Shown here: positions 55,322 to 64,000 of the stretch, piece after piece
How positions within the stretch are numbered: the first letter of the stretch is position 1
Layout: the number at the start of each line of letters is the position of its first letter
Origin: Eupeodes corollae
Taxonomy: Eukaryota > Arthropoda > Insecta > Diptera > Syrphidae
Reading direction: 5' to 3'
Assembly (NCBI RefSeq): GCF_945859685.1
Contig: NC_079147.1
Coordinates: 141,632,645 to 141,696,644, forward strand
DNA length: 64,000 nt
The notes under the pieces: model-generated
What the model was told of the DNA's origin: nothing
Database searches by the model: none
Seen by the model: only the letters and a program-made list of their open reading frames with translations
Program-made: the position numbers and the translations under genes

Positions 55322-57415
55322 TTTTATATTGTGCGCGCACTAAAGGGGTTATGAATACCCTTTTAGTGATTAAATACAGTGCGAGCAATTAGGAAGGGAG
55401 GATAGGATTACAAAGGAGAAACCGAATGTCTGCACATTGTAATGAGTCGGAAATATTGAGCCAAAATTGGGCTCAAGGGTAAAAATGATAGGCATTCCTA
55501 GCAGAATGGGTATAACGGTTGAATTGTTTAAGTGGAGGAACGCAACTGGCTATTTCAATAAGGGCATTGCTTAAAAAAAATAACGATAAGTTATTGACAG
55601 GCATGAGACCATACGGCGCTGTTCAAAATAACCAAATTTTCTCGGTAAGAGAGCTCGTTTTTTAATTCTATCCAGAAAACTCATGTACGTTATTGGACCA
55701 CCAGCCCACATATGAAAGTGATACTCAAGTTTTGAACGAATAAAAACTTTGTAAATTATAGCCAGATCAGAAGGGGTAAAAAACTTCTTGCATCGTCGGA
55801 GAAAACTTTAATACTTAGCAGCATTTTTGGCAATGTCAAATATATGATTACTCCACAACAAGTGGTTTCTAAAGCACATACCTGGGACTTATAATTGTTC
55901 AGTCTCCTCGATGCAAGTACCACTCATGGAAAAAGGCATTGTGGGAGGGTTACGCTTTTGCGACATGAGACAGCATTGAGCTTTCGAAGCATTAAATTCT
56001 ACACGGTTTTTGATTCCCAATTGGACAATGGTGGAAAGATCAGAATTTAATGAGCTTATCATACACTGCCGTTGGTATTTCACATCCGAAGCACAAGGAT
56101 GCGAATCTAAAAACGAATATGAGAAGCTGAGGGTACTGTCATCAACGAAACAATTAAGCGGATAAGAAGATTCTTACAAAAGATCATTTATAAAAATAAG
56201 AAAAAGTGTCGGTGACAAAACGGAGTACACCAGCGTTTATTTTGTGAATATCAGATTTGAATCCGTCCAATACTTCTTAATTGAACGGTCTGAAAGGTAG
56301 TTTCTATCCCCCAACGAAGAAGGGATTCGTCAACACCTAATGCACGCATTTTCGATAAAAGAGCTTGGTGCCAAACTTTATCAAATGACTTTGAAATATC
56401 AAGTCCAATAATCTTACTTTCTCCAGAACGAAGTAAGGATTTGTTTCACTATTCGGTGAGATCAACCATGTGACCACCAGTGGATGTATTACTACGAAAG
56501 CCATACTGCCGGTCATTAAGAAGCTTCCGTTCTTCAAGATATTTCTTAAGCTGATAATTAATCAGCGTTTCCATGACCTTGGAAGGAAGGGACGTAAGTG
56601 CTATTGGACGATAGTTAGGGGATGAGCAAATGCAGTTTTCCATCCACTCGGGAAGAGACCTGTAGAATACGACAGATGGAAAACTTACGCAGTGGTTTTT
56701 TCAGCGTTGAAGAACGCCTCTTCAGAACAATAGCGGAGATACTATCCGGGTCAGCGGATTTGTGTATTTCAAGATTTGTAAGTACTCTAGTAACTGAACC
56801 CTTTCGAAAGAAGATTTGTCCTATAGAATTGTTTACGCTTTCAAGTACAGGAGGAGTCATGTCACTCATTGGCAGCGTCGAATTAACAGCAAATTTTACA
56901 AATGATCGGAAATATGTACTACCTTTGGGACATTGTAGTATTTTTTGCGTAATTTCTGGCAGCGTCAAATTAACAGCAAATTTTACAAATGATCGGAAAT
57001 ATGTACTACCTTTGGGACATTGTAGTATTTTTTGCGTAATTTCTGGTCAGGCGTTACAAGGCTTTCTAGCTTGTTTGAACTAATTCTGGTTTTTCTCAGT
57101 TGGGTTGGCTTTGTAATTCTGGAAACTTACATTTTTAATCCTAGTAACCTCTCAAACCATGAGTTTTCTTTGGGTTTGATAGATTTTACCCTATTTTGGA
57201 TAAAATGTCTCATTATACAAAGAATTAAGTTTGTAATGATTTTTGCACTAGAATCCATGTCACTATCTTGGAAGCATAGTGACCAGTTAAAGTTCCCTAA
57301 GAATTCATTGAGACCGTCTCAGTTGGCTTTCTCATATAGCTTCTGCAAGCACCTCTTCTTTTATTTCTTCAAAAACATAAGGATGCAGTCATCTTACATC
57401 CATTACTTTTAGATT
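55322..57415 (-). mobile_element. Jockey/CR1-type LINE (family B), copy B5, with 3' end
   Basis: Minus-strand order: linker ('FRSFVKFAVNSTLP', 'VTRVLTNLEIHKSADPDS', 56,615-56,968), fingers ('SPNYRPIALTSLPSKVMETLI', 56,449-56,643), 'NDRQYGFRSNTSTGG', RT core in broken frames, YADD region lost ('SFVDDST'-like at about 56,140), thumb ('KNRVEFNASKAQCCLMS', 55,889-56,083), C-terminus and 3' untranslated region to GTGCGCGCACTAAAGG (55,332). It is the most complete copy of the family in the window, covering about 2.1 kb. Confidence 0.85.
56871..57044. repeat. Two tandem copies of an 87-bp unit inside B5
   Basis: GGCAGCGTC(G/A)AATTAAC starts at 56,871 and 56,958, and the units are identical except for about one base. 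They duplicate part of the LINE linker; other B copies have one unit. Confidence 0.93.
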
Positions 57416-58640
57416 TCTGAGGCCTTTATACGTGACAATATTTTAAAGCTAAATGAATGTGTCAGTCATGGTCCTGATCCAATACAATCATTTATGTTGA
57501 AAAATTCCAATAGTGTTCATTCTTTTCAAAGGGTCTTTGAAATGTTTTAAGTTATCAGGTCTAAATACTTATAAAACTAACGCCAATCCATAACAAAGGT
57601 TTGAAATTGTCTAAATTGTTGGAAGCCCTTGCTTGTGACATAATTTCTTATTATTGTTCTTGTTAACAAAAATGCGCAATTACTATTTTATTACCATTCT
57701 CTACTTTTTGTTTGGATACATTTGAAAAACACTCTCAAGTCAGTTGCATCTTTACAGACTTTAGCAAAGACATTTGACAAATTATGTCATATTTTTCTTA
57801 ATAAATAATAAATAAATACTTAAGGACCGTTTTGTTATGTGGATTTCGTCAAATCTTAAAGAAAGATATAAGATATAAAATAATTAAAAGTCAATTTTAG
57901 TGTACCGCAAGGGAGTCATTTTGATCCATTGCTGTTTATTTTATTTATTGATGGTATGCCTTCTGTTTTAATTGATTCAATCGCAAATTTGTAGAATTTT
58001 TAACTCTGTCAAGGATTGTTAGGAGCTACAGCCTAAATCAGTTTTCGAAATGGTGCAATATTGAAAAATGTAGGAAAATATGTTGTACACGGAAATATTA
58101 CATAATTAATGATGATTTTATGTTGAATTCGTCACGTTTAAATAGACAATCAAATTTCTCTGACCCTGGTGTTGTACTAGACTCAAAATTAGTGTTTACT
58201 GGTCGTTTCGTCTAAAGATTTTCCCGAGAGTCCCGTGATCAATATTTTACTAAAATTCGGTATGTTTTTTTTGTCAGGGCAAGTTTTGGTAACGCTTGCG
58301 TTGTTTAGTCGCCATAAATATTATTCCGTTCATATTGACAGAATAGAGAGTATTCAACGAAGATTTGTAAGATTTTGTCTTCGTTTTTCCTCTGGCCTGA
58401 TAAATTTACTCGATACACTCAAAGGCTTTACTTGATAAATCTTCAATCTCTTTCTGGTCACAGCCAAAGCTTATAACACTTCTTAAAATTTTAATTAAGT
58501 AAGTGAGCTTCGAGGAAGCAGGAAGCTATATATTTCCATTCGTCTAGTCAAATTGTTGATATAGAGGTCCAAGCATTTGGAACCTTTTCAAGAGTAAAAG
58601 AGTTAAGAATCATTTACTAAAATTCGAGTTTACAAAAAGA
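57416..58640 (+). mobile_element. Jockey/CR1-type LINE (family E), copy E3
   Basis: In order: 'FIRDNILKLNECVSHGPDPIQSFMLKN' (pre-RT), 'KLSKLLEALACDIIS', 'SCIFTDFSK' (the TDFSKAFD block), 'WISSNLKERYK', 'VPQGSHFDPLLFILFIDGMPSVL' (GVPQG block, about 57,900-57,975), 'LNQFSKWCNIEK', 'DPGVVLDSKLVFTG' and 'DRIESIQRRFVRFCLRFSS' at 58,338-58,396. No RNase H follows. Many frameshifts. It is tail to tail with nothing recognisable and head to head with family B at about 57,415. Confidence 0.8.
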
Positions 58641-58854
58641 TTTGTTTGGTCGAAATTCGAAAAAAAATGAATGTGGAACAAATCAGAAACAATCTGAACA
58701 ATATCTCAATAAAAACAAAATTAATGGAAAGGAGGATTGAAGCACTAAGTGAAAGGTTTTTTCCACAAGTTTTCAATTTTAAAATATTATACAATAGTAA
58801 TAATCTTTAAAAGAATTTTACATCTACACTAAAATTATTAGGCTGAAGAGATTC

Positions 58855-58985
58855 TCAGGAATTACTAATCCGATTTGAATAATTGTTTCGGTGGTACAAA
58901 GCCCATTTATTGAGACAGGCTATGAGCTGTATAACGTCACGCTAAGCAGAGAAGAAATAAAGAATGTTTCAAAACTAAGGATTTT
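58855..58985. repeat. Interspersed repeat (copy 2)
   Basis: GATTCTCAGGAATTACTAATCCG, CCCATTTATTGAGACAGGCTATGAGC and TGTATAACGTCACGCTAAGCAGA match the unit at 47,840-47,965 in order. Confidence 0.6.
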
Positions 58986-60994
58986 TTTACTTTAAAGAGC
59001 TTCCACTGAGTGCGCTACGGAAACGGTTAAAGCTTTGCTAAAATAATGTATTAGATAATTATTCACGTTAAATAGTTCTAAAAAAAAGTCCATGACAGTA
59101 TCTATCCATCTTTTAAAGTTGGCTCACTGCAAACTTTTTTTATGCTAACCTAATTTATCTAAAATAAATTATGGTAACGCTGCGGGGCGCTGCTTTTAAT
59201 AGCTATGCTAAAAAAGTTCTTAACTTGGATTAAACAATTGGCTTTTGGATTAGCAAATTAATCTTAAAATTTAAACTGGCTTCAACAAAATGGCTTAAGA
59301 CACCTAGACTTAAATTAAATCCTAGTATAGATTCTGATATTAACACTAAACATAAGTATAACAATTAACAATGTACATATTATGGAACTCTTAACCATCA
59401 TAAGAACATTTTTAAGCCAGATAAAAAAAAGTACTGAAAACGAAAAAACAAAATACTCTTGTAATTGCAATCAACAGTGTAAAACAGATTTTACACCCTT
59501 ATTAAATTCCGTTTTATACCTTGCCTCGACATATCACTATCGTATATACCCGTAAAAACCCTGTTAGCTGTGACACATCCAGCCGCATATTTTTAGCTTT
59601 TTTTCTATCTCTAAATTATATTCCTGGTGGAATCCGTGTATAAGGTAAGCGAGCTCATTACGAGCATCACAGTTTCCAAAGCAACAACATCTAGAAAACA
59701 GTATAGCAAAAATATGATAGGCATAGAGCCTGAGCAACATATAGTAATGGCAGGGCATACTCGTAGTAGCAAAACATAACACAATACTCCATGAGTGCTC
59801 TTTGCACGCCTACCTGCTCGTCATATCCGCCCGCCCATTTATATACATAATATGTAGAGATGCCTGTGATTACAAAGTAACCGCTCGCTCTGACTCTTTT
59901 TAACATCCCCCACAGCACCCCACACGAAAAAACACACAGCCATGGAAAAACATAGGGTCTATCCCCGTAAAGGTATTATAATAGAATGTTACATGACCTC
60001 AAAATGTTATGGCTTGAAAACGACCCGGTATAAGACATATAATATGCTCTAGCTTCTGGTTTCTGGTTAAGTTGATAAAGAGGCTGGGAAAAGTGAAGTA
60101 TGACGCGTTCTACCTTACCTATGTTCTTCTATATACGAGTATATGTTCGTATAAAAAGTATAGTGGAAGGGTTGATAGTTAGTTTAGAAGGTACTATAAC
60201 CTTGTGCCAACAATAGGAACATCAGGATGAGAGAGTGAATTTTGCTAAAAGCCATTATATCCATAGCAGGCTTATACGAGTATAAGGATTGTGAATTTAA
60301 ATTCATATTATAATGTAAGTGTGTGTGTGTGTGGAGATGTAAACAAAGTAAAAGCCTATGACTTTGTAATTTTTAAGGTACCTCCATCTTTATATCGTAC
60401 AGCATTTATATGATTTCAAAAAAGTTTTTAAAGATTTTGATTTAAAATTAATTGGGAACATGTATTTTTAGAGAAATTTAATATCGGAGAGACTTTATAC
60501 AATTTTACATTTTATTTTAAAAATTGGTCATTTTGTAATGCAAATCATGAAATGTAAATGAAATACACAAGCTTTAAACTTTCACTTTATATTTCGTCAT
60601 AAATATGTCGGTTTGAAAAGAATCACAGACTTTCTATAATCCTAAAACCACAAGAACGAACATTCCTCAGAGAGGAGAGGAGGCAAGAGTCTAGCGAAAG
60701 AAGGCAATCAAGAGTTCCGAAACGTTCTTGAACATGGTTACGCTAATATGAATGTTTCCATTCATTCAATTCGAAAATTGTGTCATCAAACCTCACTTGA
60801 TAAAGTTATTTTCAAGATGCTTTTTAAATGTCTTAAGTTGCACATGCTTTTTCATTGCACTTAAGCAAGCAAATTTTGTGAATATAGTTTAGTCAAAATA
60901 GACATACAATTTATCAAACCAAGGAAATGGTTGCAAAGTTGAATCCTAGCCCTAGGTTCTTTGAAGTTTAAGCCACTAACGATATTTAAAAAAT
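58986..60994. other. AT-rich non-coding stretch
   Basis: It contains (TG)n at 60,319-60,333 and two TACGAGTA motifs (60,134 and 60,275). Minus-strand frames at 59,564-59,918 overlap each other and show no domain. Confidence 0.5.
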
Positions 60995-62330
60995 AACTAA
61001 GTACTAAGTAACCCTTTTAACATCAAAACTTTCTAATCCTACAAGAAGAGATTCGTCAATACCAAAAGCACACATTTTTGAGCAAAATGCTTTGGAAATA
61101 TTAAGTGTAATGACCTCACTTTCTCCAAAACGATATAAAAAACTGTTCGGTGAGATGAACCATGAGATTACCAGTGGACCTATTGCTACGAAAACCGTAT
61201 TGCCGGTCATTAAGAAGCTTCCGTTGCTCAAGATATTTCTTAAGCTGATAATTAATCAGCGTGTCTCTATGACCTTAGAGAGAAGAGACGTAAGTGCAAT
61301 CGATCGGTAATTGGAGGGTGAAGCAGAGTCGCCTGTTTTGGGAATAGGCCTGGACAATTGTGGTTTTCTATCCGCACTGGTTTTGCTAGCGCGGAAGGAC
61401 ACCTTTTCAGAATAATAGCGGGGATACTATCCAGACCAGCGGATTTATGAATGTTGAGATCTTTAAGAACTCTCGCCACAGTTCAAGTACGAAAAAAGAT
61501 TGGTCCCATAGAATCATTTAAGGGTTCAAGAACTTTGGGTCATGACACTATCTGGTTTTTGACTTACTAAAATAGTGTCATTAACAACAAGCGTAGGAAC
61601 CGAAGAATTCCTCATGCTTTTTACAAATGGCCAAAATTCTTCCTGCGTTTGGGACATTGCAGTATTTTTTGCCGTAATTTTGGTCATGCAAAAATTTGCT
61701 CCTTCGAATATGGGCGTTGCAGGCATTCCTGGCTTGTTTAAACATTTTCCGGTTTTCCTCATTTGGGTTTGCCTTAAAACACCGAAAGCTCACCTCTCTT
61801 TCCTTGATAACTTCTTTCCAGCTCAAATCGAACTATTATATAGTCTAAGGTTCAATACTTTTAAACCTATTCGGGATAAAAGTTTTCATTCCCAGTAATC
61901 ATATCTGTACTGGAGTCTACGTCAATACCGAGGAAGCATAATGACCAGTTAAAGATCCTTAAGAAATTATTGAGACCGTTCCAGTTGGCTTTCTCGTACT
62001 TCCAAATTGTTCTCTTTGGAGCTCTTACTTCAACTGGATTTGTTTGACACGAGAAATTAGTAGATACGACACTGTGGTCCGATGTGCCTAGAGGCGTCAA
62101 TACATTGATTATGTACTTAACAGGATCAGAAGTGAAAAACAAGTCAAGTGTATTTTCTGCTCTGCCGTTAACGTCTGATATTCGAGTAGGCTAACTAACA
62201 AGCTGAATAGTTTAGTTTTGTCTGGTCCGAATGGAGAAGCCACGAAGAATTGTGAACATAACAATTTCAGTGTAAGGATAATAACGATTTAAGTGTGAGG
62301 ATACAGGTAGACAATTCATTGGATGGAGTT
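60995..62330 (-). mobile_element. Family B LINE, copy B6, endonuclease end to RT fingers
   Basis: This copy preserves a part missing elsewhere: 'TRISDVNGRAENTLDLFFTSDP' and 'LTPLGTSDHSVVSTNFSCQ' (about 62,050-62,200), the end of an exonuclease-endonuclease-phosphatase domain with its conserved SDH motif. It continues with 'RTIWKYEKANWNGLNNFLR', 'MSWKEVIKEREVSFRCFKANP', 'ARVLKDLNIHKSAGLDSIPA' and the RT fingers. The RT after 'ALNISKAF' is truncated at about 61,000. The domain would nick target DNA to prime reverse transcription. Confidence 0.83.
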
Positions 62331-63299
62331 AGACAGAGCATCAAATTCCTGAGAAGTCGAAGCTCTGTTCAAGTTTGGGATCCGAAAAAGTGAATGTTGT
62401 GTTAATTCATCGAAAGATTTTACTTCACGAAATTGAAAAAGGAGTACAAGGTACAATGACCATATTGTGGTAAAAGTTGACATTTTTAAAACCGCTGTTA
62501 CTTCTAAGCGCTGGCAAACTTTTTTTGTAGAATTTACCGTTTAAACGGAACAACCTAAAAACCTACATTTTCGACAAAAATTCATTATAAGTTTTTATGT
62601 TCACGTAAGGTTTTTTGGTAGAGGGTCCTACTTTCGCAATCCGGTACGAATTGTGTATGATAATGTTTCGTCATAGTGCTTAGTAAGTATTGAATTCTGT
62701 ATTTCAATACACTGTAAACTCAGACTTCTTTATACCGAAATTCTATGTTAGCATCGTACCCACTCATTTCTTTTAGCAAACCTTTCTCACCTCTTTGTTG
62801 CAAGACATTTTTCCTAAAATAAAGTCTTCCTTAAAAATGTGATACCTTCCAGGGATATTCTCCTGAAAATTATTCCTAAATGAAATGTGATGTGATTGAT
62901 ATTTAACAATTCTCTTCTGACTTTGAAAATAGTGCTAATAATTTTTGTAGAATAATCTTCTTTAAAGTAATTAAGCTCATTAAAGTTGTAGTTGATGGAA
63001 ACATTGATGGATCTCTAATTCGAAGACCTGGCGTGTTCGATGAATGTATAAATTTCATTTCCGGCGACAGCATGAACAATATTGAACAACATTGAGTTGG
63101 TTGCAATCACATAAGTTTAATGTCCTTCCACATCCTGCCACAAGACCAAGAAAAGAGCATTTTTCACCGAATAGCTTCTATCAGTACAAGTTTTAGTAAT
63201 ATATGTTCAAGCATTTTTTATAGTCTCACTAAAAACTCTTCACTTATTTTAAGAGTGAACATTTAAAGGGTAGATAATAAAGTTTCTAAATAGTTCATG
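62331..63299. other. Non-coding, unclassified
   Basis: A plus-strand stretch at about 62,965-63,090 reads 'VIKLIKVVVDGNIDGSLIRR' and might be another decayed element, but I could not assign it. Confidence 0.35.
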
Positions 63300-64000
63300 T
63301 AATTTGGGGTGTTTACTGCTAACAAGAATATTTCTTTTTGTGAAGAAACGCAGCATATTTGGACGTTTTCATACTTCTTAATACCTCAGACTTGTGCACT
63401 ATAAAAGAATATTGCTTTTGCTGTTAAACACATTAAACACTTTATATTTGGCACTAATTGAAATATAATTGTTATTGAAGATGTTCTTTGAGTTTGTACA
63501 GGGTCTGTTCTGACAGCATTGGATTTTACTTGGAGATGTTATTTGCATTCCTAGATAGTTATACTCCTTAACAAATCCCGATTTTGTTTTGACATGTAAC
63601 CAATGGTCGTCTAGTGGAATCATTACTAGAGCTCTATTGAAAAACCATAACTTTAGATTTTTGAGTATTTACCTCTCAGATACAATGTTCACAGAAGTCT
63701 ATAATCTGTTTATCATACTTGAAGAGAGGACGAGGAGTCTGCTAACAAAGTTATATTGGCCGCATATTTTCGACCTAAATATTTAGATTTCTGTACACCA
63801 CACCACAAGAAAACCATTCAACGATGTCATCAACAAATAGCTCAAAAAGCTAAGGGCTTAGTCTCTAGATTAGCAGATATCTCAGCAGCATTTCTAATGA
63901 CTCCATTTTAGTTTCGATATAGTTTTTCCAAAGGTTTTTTAAAATTTGTATAAGATTCTCAGGTAATTCTGTCCCAGTTTTTCATATCCATTGTAGAATA
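63300..64000 (-). mobile_element. Non-LTR retrotransposon family C, copy C2, running off the window
   Basis: On the minus strand: 'TPRPLFKYDKQIIDFCEHC' and 'EVNTQKSKVMVF' (the region after YADD), then the frame at 63,399-63,623 with 'VKEYNYLGMQITSPSKIQ' and 'ISISAKYKVFNVFNSK'. The last matches 'FKYLGVHLTKYLSMEI' and 'AHSSKFKIFEEIS' of copy C1 at 28,888. The catalytic box lies near 63,800 in a decayed form, and the 5' side is beyond the window. Confidence 0.7.

Noticed and set aside
56622..57083. 153-codon plus-strand frame with an internal amino-acid repeat
   Set aside because: It is the antisense shadow of the family B LINE; the internal repeat is the 87-bp DNA duplication.
59564..59918. 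Two overlapping minus-strand frames rich in Cys and Tyr
   Set aside because: They overlap in different frames, neither has a recognisable domain, and no repeat family matches.
62903..63106. Minus-strand frame opposite a plus-strand stretch reading 'VVVDGNIDGSLIRR'
   Set aside because: Neither strand gives a recognised family, and the reading depends on a short open stretch only.

Overview
This is a stretch of AT-rich, repeat-laden insect nuclear DNA, most probably from a higher fly (Diptera). The evidence is the set of transposon families: an RTE LINE ending in (TAAG)n, an RNase H-bearing LOA-type LINE, Jockey/CR1-type LINEs, DD41D ('rosa'-like) Tc1/mariner transposases, a Helitron, a piggyBac relic and a tRNA-derived SINE. 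Intergenic or intronic spacing and microsatellites are also insect-like. I could not recognise a single host protein-coding exon, tRNA or rRNA. Every coding signal I can support is a broken fragment of a mobile element. Internal labels used below: A = LOA-type LINE, B, C and E = other LINE families, RTE = RTE-clade LINE, MLE = mariner-like element.

Layout. 1-2,030: an RTE copy interrupted and followed by two family A fragments. 3,635-7,155: a family B LINE split by a 5'-truncated family A insertion with a perfect 10-bp target-site duplication. 8,935-15,672: a B 3' end, two SINEs, a DD41D mariner relic, a fresh 139-bp tandem duplication and a long RTE relic. 17,007-23,700: several mariner relics, then an RTE fragment abutting a long B copy. 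26,640-29,851: a B copy split by a mariner at a TA site, then a SINE fragment and LINE families C and others. 31,030-34,757: a family E LINE split by family A, then the best RTE copy. 35,113-37,254: a bounded Helitron with zinc-finger, Rep and PIF1 helicase remnants. 38,185-40,700: a piggyBac relic and a ~175-bp tandem array. 42,446-44,848: a nest of mariner relics and deletion derivatives. 46,490-52,632: LINE fragments, two RTE copies and two SINEs. 55,322-62,330: two B copies and an E copy. 63,300-64,000: a second family C copy running off the window.

The genes do not work together as a pathway. The window is a record of repeated transposition: LOA-type elements, a mariner and a SINE landed inside older LINEs, and this gives a relative time order. 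Gaps between the elements are AT-rich, contain only short microsatellites, two GC-rich islets and one recurring short motif, and show no convincing open frames. The most useful leads are the four nested insertions with readable junctions, the Helitron with both termini, the tandem array beside the piggyBac relic, and the series of mariner deletion derivatives that shows miniature elements forming. I found nothing that looks like a previously unknown functional system.
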